Below, one piece after another: positions 56,755 to 64,000 of a stretch of DNA of 64,000 nt (positions are counted from its first letter, which is position 1; each line of letters begins with the position of its first letter). The position numbers and the translations under genes were made by a program. The stretch comes from Erwinia mallotivora (GTDB lineage Bacteria > Pseudomonadota > Gammaproteobacteria > Enterobacterales > Enterobacteriaceae). The stretch is taken from NCBI RefSeq assembly GCF_000590885.1, contig NZ_JFHN01000042.1, forward strand, positions 44,757 to 108,756. The letters run 5' to 3'. The notes below the pieces were generated by a model that was given only the letters and a program-made list of their open reading frames with translations, was not told the origin of the DNA and did not search any database.

Positions 56755-58278
56755 ATGAGCACACAACCCCCTTATCTGAGTTTTCACGGTATCGGCAAAA
56801 CCTTTCCCGGTGTGAAAGCTTTGCAGGATATCAGTTTTACCTGTGAGGCCGGACAGGTTCACGCGCTGATGGGTGAAAACGGTGCCGGAAAATCGACGCT
56901 GCTGAAGATCCTCAGCGGCAGCTACCGGCCTGACAGCGGTGAAATCCGTCTGAAAGGCGAGCCTGTCAGCTTCGGTCATACCACCGATGCGCTGGACGCC
57001 GGGGTGGCGATTATCTATCAGGAGCTGCACCTGGTGCCGGAGATGTCGGTGGCCGAGAATATTTATCTGGGGCAACTGCCACAGCGGGCCGGACTGGTTA
57101 ACCGCAGGCTGTTGCGCTATGAAGCCGGTCAGCAGCTGGCGAATCTGGGTATGGATATCGATCCGGACACGCCGCTGAAAGCGCTGTCGCTGGGACAGTG
57201 GCAGATGGTGGAGATTGCCAAGGCGCTGGCGCGTAATGCCAAAGTGATCGCCTTTGACGAGCCGACCAGCTCACTCTCCGCGCGTGAAATTGAGCACCTG
57301 TTCCGGGTGATCCGCAAACTGCGCGATTTGGGAAGAGTGGTGCTGTACGTCTCACACCGGATGGAAGAAATTTTTGCGCTGAGCGATGCCATCACCGTGT
57401 TTAAAGACGGGCGCTATGTGCGCACCTTCAGTGATGTGGCGAATACCAGCCATGATCAGCTGGTGCAGGCGATGGTGGGCCGGGAAATTGGCGATATCTA
57501 TGGCTATGCGCCGCGTCAGACCGGAGAGGTGCGGCTGAAACTGGATCGGGTACAGGCGAAGGGCGTGCGGATGCCGGTTTCGCTCAGCGTGCGCGCCGGG
57601 GAAATTGTGGGTCTGTTTGGGTTGGTAGGCGCGGGGCGCAGCGAGCTGATGAAAGGGCTGTTTGGCGCGACCCGGCTTACCGGCGGCGAACTCTGGCTGG
57701 ATGGCGAGAAGCTGACGATTCGCGAACCGGCGCACGCTATTCGTGCCGGGATCCTGCTCTGCCCGGAAGATCGCAAAGCGGATGGCATCATTCCGGTGCA
57801 TTCGGTGCGCGACAATATCAATATCAGCGCCCGGCGCAATAACCTGACCGCCGGCTGTCTGATCAACAATCAGTGGGAGAGTGAAAATGCGGCCAGACAC
57901 ATCCGTGCGCTGAACATCAAAACCCCGTCTGCCGACCAGGCGATTATGAACCTTTCCGGCGGCAATCAGCAGAAGGCGATCCTCGGCCGCTGGCTGTCGG
58001 AAGAGATGAAGGTGGTTCTGCTCGACGAGCCCACCAGGGGAATCGACGTCGGGGCGAAACATGAAATCTACAACGTCATTTATGCGCTGGCGGAAAAGGG
58101 CATTGCGGTGCTGTTTGCTTCCAGTGACCTGCCTGAAGTGATGGGGCTGGCCGACCGCATTGTGGTGATGCGTGAAGGGGAAATTGCCGGTGAGCTGAGC
58201 CATGAGGAAGCCACCGAAACCCTGACCCTGAGCCTCGCCATGCCTGTAACCACCCAACAAACTGCCGCTGTGGCCTGA
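56755..58278 (+). CDS. araG: L-arabinose ABC transporter ATPase AraG
   Basis: Tandem-cassette sugar ATPase of 507 residues. Cassette one: Walker [10 protein letters not shown], signature [13 protein letters not shown], Walker [11 protein letters not shown]. Cassette two: degenerate Walker [20 protein letters not shown], signature LSGGNQQKA and Walker [16 protein letters not shown] 56755 follows AGGAGG; a GTG just before it is inside the spacing. Its product powers AraF-dependent uptake through AraH. Confidence 0.97.
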   Translation: MSTQPPYLSFHGIGKTFPGVKALQDISFTCEAGQVHALMGENGAGKSTLLKILSGSYRPDSGEIRLKGEPVSFGHTTDALDAGVAIIYQELHLVPEMSVAENIYLGQLPQRAGLVNRRLLRYEAGQQLANLGMDIDPDTPLKALSLGQWQMVEIAKALARNAKVIAFDEPTSSLSAREIEHLFRVIRKLRDLGRVVLYVSHRMEEIFALSDAITVFKDGRYVRTFSDVANTSHDQLVQAMVGREIGDIYGYAPRQTGEVRLKLDRVQAKGVRMPVSLSVRAGEIVGLFGLVGAGRSELMKGLFGATRLTGGELWLDGEKLTIREPAHAIRAGILLCPEDRKADGIIPVHSVRDNINISARRNNLTAGCLINNQWESENAARHIRALNIKTPSADQAIMNLSGGNQQKAILGRWLSEEMKVVLLDEPTRGIDVGAKHEIYNVIYALAEKGIAVLFASSDLPEVMGLADRIVVMREGEIAGELSHEEATETLTLSLAMPVTTQQTAAVA

Positions 58279-58295
58279 ATCACAGGAGATTTTTT

Positions 58296-59284
58296 ATGTC
58301 ATCTTCCACCACGTCTTCTGCACCGTCAGCAACCCCCTCTGCGCGCGTTAATCTGAGCCGTATCTGGGATAATTTCGGTATGCTGGTGGTGTTCGCCGTA
58401 CTGTTTATCGGCTGTAGCCTGTTTGTGCCGAATTTTGCCACCCTGATCAATATGAAAGGCCTGGGGCTGGCCATGTCGATGTCCGGTATGGTGGCCTGCG
58501 GAATGCTGTTCTGCCTGGCCTCCGGCGATTTTGATCTGTCGGTCGCCTCGGTGATTGCCTGCGCCGGGGTGACCACCGCTGTGGTTATCAACCTGAGTGA
58601 AAGCCTGTGGATCGGTGTGGTTGCCGGTTTACTGCTGGGGGTGGTCTGCGGCTTTATTAACGGTTTTGTCATCGCGAAGCTGAAAATCAACGCGCTGATC
58701 ACCACGCTCGCCACCATGCAGATTGTGCGTGGGCTGGCCTATATCTTCTCCGACGGCAAGGCGGTGGGGATTGAAGATGAGCGTTTTTTTGCGCTGGGCT
58801 ATGCCAACTGGCTTGGCGTACCGGCACCGGTCTGGCTGACCATCGGCACCATGGTGATTTTTGGCTTCCTGCTGAACAGAACCACCTTTGGTCGCAACAC
58901 GCTGGCAATCGGGGGTAATGAAGAAGCGGCCAGGCTGGCCGGGGTGCCGGTGGTGCGCACCCGTATTATCATCTTTATCCTTTCCGGACTGGTATCGGCG
59001 GCGGCGGGTATTATCCTTGCCTCCAGGATGACCAGCGGCCAGCCGATGACCTCGCTTGGCTATGAGCTGATCGTTATTTCGGCCTGCGTACTGGGCGGCG
59101 TATCGCTGAAAGGGGCATCGGTAAAATTTCCTACGTGGTCGCCGGGGTGTTGATCCTTGGCACGGTAGAGAACGCGATGAACCTGTTGAATATTTCACCG
59201 TTCTCCCAGTATGTGGTGCGTGGCCTGATATTGTTAGCTGCCGTTATTTTTGACCGATACAAACAGAAAGCCAAATCAGCCTGA
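58296..59284 (+). pseudogene. araH: L-arabinose ABC permease AraH, frameshifted near the 3' end
   Basis: The first frame (58296-59153) gives 285 residues that match AraH up to VLGGVSLKG and then a spurious tail. The expected C-terminus (GIGKISYVVAGVLILGTVEN, AMNLLNISPFSQYVVRGL) continues in another frame to 59284. One base is missing in the G-run at 59112-59115: GGGG instead of GGGGG restores the frame. Before that the ten-helix RbsC-type permease is intact (ASGDFDLSVASVIACAG motif). It is either a true loss of the last helices or a sequencing error; the conserved downstream frame favours error or a very recent event. Confidence 0.85.
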
Positions 59285-59293
59285 GGTAACGTT

Positions 59294-60211
59294 ATGTATC
59301 ATCGTTCAGCGCCTGCGGCGCAGTCCAATCCGTTGTTGCCCGGTTACCCTTTTAACGCCTGGCTGGTGGCCGGGTTGACGCCGATTAATGCCGGGGACAC
59401 GCTCGACTTTTTTATCGACCGGCCACAAGGCATGAAGGGCTACATTATCAACCTGACCATCCGGGGCCGGGGGCAGGTATTCAGCGGTGAGGATGCTTTT
59501 GACTGTGAGCCGGGTGACCTGCTGCTGTTCCAGCCAAAAACGCCGCATTATTATGGCCGCGCCGCGCAGAGTGACTGCTGGCATCATCGCTGGATCTATT
59601 TTCGTCCGCGCGCCTACTGGAGCGACTGGCTGGTGTGGCAGGATGAGACCCGGGGGGTTGGCCGTTTAAGACTGCCGGAACGGCTGCGGGGCGAGTTCGA
59701 GCGGCTGTTTGCCAGCATTGAGCAGACGCACACCTCCGGACGCCGTTTTGCCGAGGAGCTGGCGATGAACCTGCTGGAAAGGTTGCTGCTGCGGGCGGTA
59801 GAGGAAGATCCGCGCAGCCGCCAGCAGGTACGGGATCCAAGGGTGATCGAGGCCTGCCAGTATGTCACCAGCCACCTGGCGGGCGAATTAAAGATCGATG
59901 AAGTAGCCAGTCACGTCTGTCTGTCGCCGTCGCGGCTGGCGCATCTGTTTCGTGAGCAGATGGGCGTGAATCTGCTGCGCTGGCGTGAGGATCAGCGGGT
60001 GATCCGCGCCAGGCTGCTGTTACAGACCACCCAGGAACCCATTGCCACCATTGGCCGACTGGTGGGCTATGACGATCAGCTCTACTTTTCCAGGGTGTTT
60101 CGCAAGCGGGTGGGGGTGAGTCCCAGTGATTTCCGTCGCCGGATGCGCGACGCCCATGATGCGCTGGTGGCGGAAGAAACCTGGGATTTACCCGCCAGCG
60201 CCAGCGGTTAA
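59294..60211 (+). CDS. araC: Arabinose regulator AraC
   Basis: AraC protein of 305 residues (E. coli 292). The N-terminal cupin dimerisation/arabinose domain has [33 protein letters not shown] and [20 protein letters not shown]. The C-terminal part carries two HTHs: [20 protein letters not shown] and [19 protein letters not shown]. In E. coli araC is divergent from araBAD; here it is the last gene of araFGH-araC, 9 bp after the araH frame, so it would be induced by arabinose with the transporter. Confidence 0.96.
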   Translation: MYHRSAPAAQSNPLLPGYPFNAWLVAGLTPINAGDTLDFFIDRPQGMKGYIINLTIRGRGQVFSGEDAFDCEPGDLLLFQPKTPHYYGRAAQSDCWHHRWIYFRPRAYWSDWLVWQDETRGVGRLRLPERLRGEFERLFASIEQTHTSGRRFAEELAMNLLERLLLRAVEEDPRSRQQVRDPRVIEACQYVTSHLAGELKIDEVASHVCLSPSRLAHLFREQMGVNLLRWREDQRVIRARLLLQTTQEPIATIGRLVGYDDQLYFSRVFRKRVGVSPSDFRRRMRDAHDALVAEETWDLPASASG

Positions 60212-60224
60212 GCAGGCCTGTTAT

Positions 60225-60256
60225 CAGGCGGGCTTATTAATGTGGCTGCCCGCCTG
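60225..60256 (+). terminator. Hairpin after araC
   Basis: Perfect 9-bp stem CAGGCGGGC/GCCCGCCTG with a 14-nt AT-rich loop, 14 bp after the stop. A second stem AACAGGCG/CGCCTGTT spans 60315-60351. Neither has a T-run. Confidence 0.5.
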
Positions 60257-60471
60257 CTGGCGGGGTGCCATGGTCTTTCTGGCGTGTTGCAAACCGCGGG
60301 GTGGCTGACCAGTTAACAGGCGGCGAATCAGCCCGGATTATATCGCCTGTTGTCTGCGGGATTATTAGATACAGGCTAAAACTTCTTAAGCCAGTGGTGA
60401 CCTAATCTTACTGAAATCGTTAACTTATAATTCCTGTCTCTTTCCTTTAGCGACTGAGTTCAGGAGACTGA

Positions 60472-60782
60472 ATGCGCATTTTATGTCTGGATATTCCCGC
60501 TTCCGGCGCGACGCCGGAAAAATATTCCCCTCATCTGCTTTCTGAAGTGCTGCACGCCTGGGCGCTGTATAAATCCGGCATCATGCGGGATATTTATTAC
60601 CGGCAGGCGCGGCGATTTTTCTTGAGTGTGACAACCTTGATCAGGCTGTCAGCGTGATGGGCGAGTTTCCACTGGCAAAGGCGGGTTTGCTGACTTTTGA
60701 ATGTATTCCTCTTGGTTCCTTCGCTAACTGGGAAAACCTCTTTGCCGCAGAATTCAGGGCTCCACAGGGCGCTCAAAAATGA
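60472..60782 (+). pseudogene. Frameshifted small Dabb-like protein (YciI/muconolactone isomerase type)
   Basis: Starts at ATG 60472 (CAGGAGACTGA before it) as MRILCLDIPASGATPEKYSP and reads to about 60606. The frame is then lost to an early stop at 60657. Adding one G near 60606 joins it to GAAIFLECDNLDQAVSVMGE, then FPLAKAGLLTFECIPLGSF to the stop at 60782. The joined ~103-residue protein resembles the ferredoxin-like dimeric barrels of the YciI/muconolactone-isomerase group (PLxKAGLIxFExIPLGPF pattern). The function is unknown. Confidence 0.6.
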
Positions 60783-61076
60783 ATTTCGCCAGCAGAACTG
60801 TGCTCTGTGTGAATTGCTGATGAGCCGTCAGCTCAGCCAGTGACCACCCTGGCTGAGGAAAGCCCCGGACGTCCCGGGCTGGAAGAGACTGACATCTTTT
60901 CGATACATAACACACAGACCTGCGAGCCGCTAAAGACCAGATAGTAAAATTTAAGCAGACGAAAAAAATGGGGGGTGATTGCAAATCAATTTATTATGCA
61001 TTGATAAAAGGACCTTAATAAGATCCTTTTATTTCATCAATTCTTTCTGATAGTGCGGAAAAATGTTCATCACACT
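60783..61076. other. Hairpin-rich gap (294 bp)
   Basis: No credible gene. It holds CTCAGCCAG/CTGGCTGAG (60832-60857), an AGCCC/GGGCT stem at 60860-60882 and the AT-rich terminator at 61004-61032. Confidence 0.45.
61004..61032. terminator. Terminator of the toxin-immunity module
   Basis: Perfect 9-bp stem ATAAAAGGA/TCCTTTTAT with an 11-nt loop, 45 bp past the stop of the leftward immunity-like gene. The U-rich arm and following AT-rich sequence fit an intrinsic terminator. Confidence 0.65.
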
Positions 61077-61661
61077 TTAGTTATGAGAGTTCGAATCGTC
61101 GCCTCTGTCTACTTCACATTCGGCATGAACTAATGGTGTAAACTGGTTTCCCTTGAAGTTATAGATAATGATAGCGCATTCATTATTACCACTCCCTCTG
61201 GCTGGCAGATTAGAGCCGGCGATCCATAACATAGAGCTATCAGGGTAGAATATAGGGGAAAATTCATCCGGGCGAGGTGTGCCATTATCGTTGTACGAAA
61301 AGTAGGCCGTATTGCCATTAAACTCAGGGAGAGTAGATACGACTTCACCAGTTTTTTTATCTAAAATCCAGCCACAAACCCATCTGTCATCACCACACTC
61401 TCCAGGTAATTCACCATTCCATGACAGATACAATCGATAATGCCCTGAGAAATTCACAGCCTTAGAAAGCTCATGTTGCATTATACGTTGCCATTTATCT
61501 GTGAATGCCTTTTGCTTTTTCGTCAGAGAAAGTACTTGAGTAAATGGGCCGGTGCTTTTTTCTACTTTAAAATCCGAAAACTGTGGAGAGCCAGCTTCAA
61601 TGTTTTTAACCACAAAAACCGAAAAAACGAGCAGAAGAATTCTAAATTTACCTGTCTGCAT
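61077..61661 (-). CDS. Exported protein, putative immunity protein
   Basis: Protein of 194 residues with an N-terminal signal peptide (hydrophobic LLLVFSVFVVKNIEA). Its mature part has VNFSGHYRLYLSWNGELPGE, CGDDRWVCGWILDKKTG and CAIIIYNF, rich in Trp, Tyr and paired Cys, typical of periplasmic binders. I do not recognise a named family. Its start overlaps the muramidase-like gene by 14 bp, so the two are co-translated. Export to the periplasm beside a wall-degrading protein supports immunity. It is AT-richer than the enzyme genes. Confidence 0.6.
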   Translation of the reverse strand: MQTGKFRILLLVFSVFVVKNIEAGSPQFSDFKVEKSTGPFTQVLSLTKKQKAFTDKWQRIMQHELSKAVNFSGHYRLYLSWNGELPGECGDDRWVCGWILDKKTGEVVSTLPEFNGNTAYFSYNDNGTPRPDEFSPIFYPDSSMLWIAGSNLPARGSGNNECAIIIYNFKGNQFTPLVHAECEVDRGDDSNSHN

Positions 61662-62877
61662 TTTTGGACTCCTCCAGTTTTTTAATCATTTCATCAGGCA
61701 TAATATGAGCTTTGTTCAATCCATCGCCTGAGTAGTAAGATACGCCGTCTTCCTTCGCCCAACGCCGTTTATGAATTTTCTTGTAATTAGCATCAATTTT
61801 GATATGTCCGTCAGCATCTCTCTCATATTCGTTGGGATCGCGGCTAATCTCCCTGGCTTTCTGTACGCCTGCTGACGCAAATTCCAGCGCCCACGCATAA
61901 GCGGCATCTTCAACGCTGCCATTCCCCTCCAGGTAATTAATAATTGGCTTTCGCTTAACTTTAATCAGATATTCTTCAAATATTCGGTCCTGCATCGCAT
62001 TATCATATAAATCATTGACATCCAGCTTAAGCGAGCTGACAGCCAGTTTTAGAGTGTCCGGGATAATCTGGAATCGACCTGTAGCAAACATATCGTGTGT
62101 CTTTTGGGCTGCCATAACCTGACTCAGAGTCATCGAAGTCAGGTTCGTATTGTGATACGCCTGAGAATGTGTAGGTTTGGGATGCGGCCAGGTTCGGTTG
62201 TAGGCTGTGTAGTCATTTTTGGACTCAACGCTCCCCAGCAGCTCAGCAAACGGGCTGTGTGCCCATCCCTGTTTTTTCTTCGCCCTGAGTGCGTCAGGAA
62301 ACACCAGCGGGTGCATATGCCACTGATTTTCTTCCATGTAAGGCACAAGATGCATCCAGCGCGTGTCCGTCAGAATCTTCACGCTCCAGGCGTACCATTC
62401 CGGCGATTCCTTCTTCATCGTGGGTGATAAGAAAGACTTCCAGATCGGATCTTCCGATGAGTAGTACCACTCACAGGGATGTTTCACGCACAGACGGTAC
62501 AGGTAATCGCGCATTGACGGGTTCTGTACCGCCCGCCGGTACTGTTCCGGGTAGTAGCCGGTAGATTTTACGTCGTCAATTTTGTTCAGCAGCTGTCGGT
62601 AGTTGAACGCCACCGCCTTGCTCCAGGGCTTCCCGTCGTTATCCGCCACGCTGAAAAACCGCTCAAAAATTGTCTTCACCAGCCCTTTCGGCTGCTTCTT
62701 TCCATCGAGATGGTCAAAGCTCGCCGGGCTGTCTGTCGTCGTTTCAAAACCCCGACCGGTGAGGTCATATTGCGACAGCAACTGCATATCCGACTCTGCC
62801 AGCAGCCCGTGCGATGTCCCGCCCGGCCAGTAGCGTTTCCCTTCCTGGTCCGTCACAGCCTGCCCGGACAGCGCCAT
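61648..62877 (-). CDS. Putative muramidase toxin
   Basis: Protein of 409 residues without a signal peptide. The C-terminal half contains THDMFATGRFQIIPDTLKLA near residue 260 and LDVNDLYDNAMQDRIFEEYL, the G-[RK]-[YF]-Q-x-[IV]-P motif of lysozyme-like folds. The N-terminal half is Trp/Tyr-rich and unassigned (SDMQLLSQYDLTGRGFE ... CEWYYSSEDPIWKSF). The start is ATG 62877, overlapping the upstream stop as TGATG with AAAGG before it; a GTG one codon earlier is possible. The context (M23-like gene upstream, exported protein downstream) suggests a secreted wall-degrading effector. Confidence 0.6.
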   Translation of the reverse strand: MALSGQAVTDQEGKRYWPGGTSHGLLAESDMQLLSQYDLTGRGFETTTDSPASFDHLDGKKQPKGLVKTIFERFFSVADNDGKPWSKAVAFNYRQLLNKIDDVKSTGYYPEQYRRAVQNPSMRDYLYRLCVKHPCEWYYSSEDPIWKSFLSPTMKKESPEWYAWSVKILTDTRWMHLVPYMEENQWHMHPLVFPDALRAKKKQGWAHSPFAELLGSVESKNDYTAYNRTWPHPKPTHSQAYHNTNLTSMTLSQVMAAQKTHDMFATGRFQIIPDTLKLAVSSLKLDVNDLYDNAMQDRIFEEYLIKVKRKPIINYLEGNGSVEDAAYAWALEFASAGVQKAREISRDPNEYERDADGHIKIDANYKKIHKRRWAKEDGVSYYSGDGLNKAHIMPDEMIKKLEESKNADR

Positions 62878-63740
62878 CACCTTTCGGTCTGCGTGGTTAT
62901 CAGGCCCGGGTATACCTTTCCGTCACTGTCTTTCAGGTACACCGGAATGCCCTTCGGACAGCGGGCAAAGGCGGGCGTGTCACGCCCCGTGCCTTCCGGA
63001 TTGCTCAGGAAGCGCGGCAGGTCATCCGTGGTCAGGCATTCGATATGCACCTGATAGCGTTTTTCATGCCCGTCCTCAGTGGGAACCTGAAAATACCCCA
63101 GATGGCCCACCGGGTCTCCGGCGTTAATGGGGCAGGGGGTGGGGCATACCACCGTATCAAACTGCACGGCTTCACGTGACGGCGGCAGGAATGGCGACCA
63201 CCACGCCGGACGGGTGGCGCTGTCGCGGGCCGGAAGAAGATTGCCGCTGTCGCACAGCGTCCACACCCGGTCCCCGGTTTTCAGGCTCATTCTGCCCGAA
63301 ACCGGCTCCGCCAGCGTGACGTACGCATACTGTCGCCCGTTGCTTCCGGTCATCATGCCGGCGCTGTCCGCTTTGTCCCATGTCACCCGCGTGCCGGATG
63401 GCAGCACCGTCGCCATCCACTGCCGGGACATGTCGACATACGCATTCAGATGCCGGCCGTCCGCCACCTTAAACGCCGTACTGTCCTGCCCCGGGTAGGC
63501 CAGCCACGGCGCGAGGTGCATGTACAGTGTGTAAAAGGTCAGCGCGCCCTCTGTCGTTTTCCCTGGCTGAATACGGTGGCGAATAAGCACAAAAGACCCG
63601 GAGTAGCACAAATCCCCCCCGTACCACGGCACGCTGAGGTAATCCCGGTTAATCCGGTACGCCACCACCTCACCGTCCACCATACACCGCACGGGCTGCT
63701 CTCCCGGAAATGGCAGCGGAAAATCCAGAGCCTCATTCAT
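62877..63740 (-). CDS. M23-like protein, C-terminal portion
   Basis: Frame of 287 residues. Its N-terminal part looks like the body of an M23 peptidase barrel: PVRCMVDGEVVAYRINRDYL, then YSGSFVLIRHRI and LTFYTLYMHLAPWL. The remainder (NAYVDMSRQWM ... GHLGYFQVP ... YQVHIECLTTDDLP) is unassigned. The metal-site motif that should precede it lies at the end of the upstream frame (HGGIHISD). The ATG overlaps that frame's stop (ATGA), so either the gene is split by a frameshift or two coupled proteins are made. Confidence 0.6.
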   Translation of the reverse strand: MNEALDFPLPFPGEQPVRCMVDGEVVAYRINRDYLSVPWYGGDLCYSGSFVLIRHRIQPGKTTEGALTFYTLYMHLAPWLAYPGQDSTAFKVADGRHLNAYVDMSRQWMATVLPSGTRVTWDKADSAGMMTGSNGRQYAYVTLAEPVSGRMSLKTGDRVWTLCDSGNLLPARDSATRPAWWSPFLPPSREAVQFDTVVCPTPCPINAGDPVGHLGYFQVPTEDGHEKRYQVHIECLTTDDLPRFLSNPEGTGRDTPAFARCPKGIPVYLKDSDGKVYPGLITTQTER

Positions 63741-64000
63741 CGCCTGACCGCTGAGCGCACACCAGGGGTGGTGGCATCACTGATGTGGATGCCTCCGTGC
63801 CACATGCCGTGGCGGCCAATAAGCCAGTGCCCGGCGGCTTCACCCTCAAGATGTGCCAGAATTTCGCGGAGGTTACTGAACTCTCCACCCCGGTTATTTT
63901 TTGGTACCGGCCAGCGTATGGTCGGGAGCAGCGGAGCATTTTGTGTCTTAAGCATACCAAATCCTTTTAGTTGCTCTGGTTTAATACCGGCCATCATACA
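63737..64000 (-). CDS. M23-like protein, N-terminal portion (runs off the window)
   Basis: Open frame from the window edge (ATG possible at 63997 or 63994) to a stop at 63737. It ends HWLIGRHGMWHGGIHISDAT, then TPGVRSAVRR. One extra C in the C-run (G-run 63765-63768 on the plus strand) would instead give TTPWCALSGQAM and enter the downstream M23-like frame without a stop. It is probably the first part of the same protein; any upstream genes are not visible. Confidence 0.55.
   Translation of the reverse strand, partial: CMMAGIKPEQLKGFGMLKTQNAPLLPTIRWPVPKNNRGGEFSNLREILAHLEGEAAGHWLIGRHGMWHGGIHISDATTPGVRSAVRR

Noticed and set aside
1..64000. tRNA, rRNA, CRISPR arrays, intact insertion sequences or prophage integrases
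   Set aside because: None were recognised on either strand by eye; a covariance-model or IS-database search would be the decisive test.

Overview
The window reads as chromosome of a gamma-proteobacterium of the Enterobacterales, most likely Erwiniaceae (Pantoea/Erwinia-like). The gene order punC-punR-purR-cydH-mepH-grxD-rnt-gloA-nemA-nemR-ydhL, slyA-slyB-anmK-pdxH-tyrS-pdxY-gstA-dtpA and nth-rsxEGDCBA-ydgK-cnu is the Escherichia coli backbone. It is interrupted by accessory blocks and lacks some E. coli neighbours (no sodB/ydhP between mepH and cydH, no mliC between anmK and pdxH). The genus call is inferred from synteny and remembered protein resemblance, not from a search.

Layout. 1-14.2 kb: purine regulators, the 29-residue CydH, a cell-wall endopeptidase, redox and electrophile detoxification genes (GrxD, GloA, NemRA), SlyA/SlyB, AnmK, vitamin B6 salvage (PdxH, PdxY) and TyrRS. 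14.4-15.1 kb: an AT-richer insertion carrying a frameshifted gene that resembles a secreted cysteine protease or deamidase effector. 15.4-17.8 kb: gstA and dtpA. Nth, which adjoins dtpA in E. coli, is 17 kb away here. The interval holds betIBA (choline to glycine betaine), a Ser/Thr-rich lipoprotein with a 51-bp tandem repeat, and a sulfone/sulfonate block of about 10 kb. That block has a sigma-54 activator fused to an SsuA-like binding domain, a promoter with tandem activator sites, an IHF match and a -24/-12 element, then SsuD-like, SfnG, FAD-binding and DmoA-like enzymes, an MFS carrier and an SfnB/DszC-like oxidase. A GFA protein and one orphan gene complete the interval.

35-43 kb: nth with the Rsx electron-transport operon, an omptin outer-membrane protease, ydgK and cnu. 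43.8-48.4 kb: the YtfQRT-YjfF galactofuranose-type ABC importer. 48.5-51.8 kb: a MocR-type regulator divergent from an EamA exporter and a DapA-like aldolase. 52-60 kb: arabinose use, with araBA divergent from araFGH-araC and AraC/CRP sites between them. 60.4-64 kb: a broken Dabb-like gene, then a leftward module with an M23-like protein, a muramidase-like protein and an exported putative immunity protein. This looks like a peptidoglycan toxin-immunity set whose upstream part lies outside the window.

Four genes (effector-like 14.4 kb, araH, the 60.5-kb gene, the M23-like gene) are each broken by an apparent one-base change in or next to a short run of identical bases. They may be real pseudogenes, but assembly error must be excluded first.
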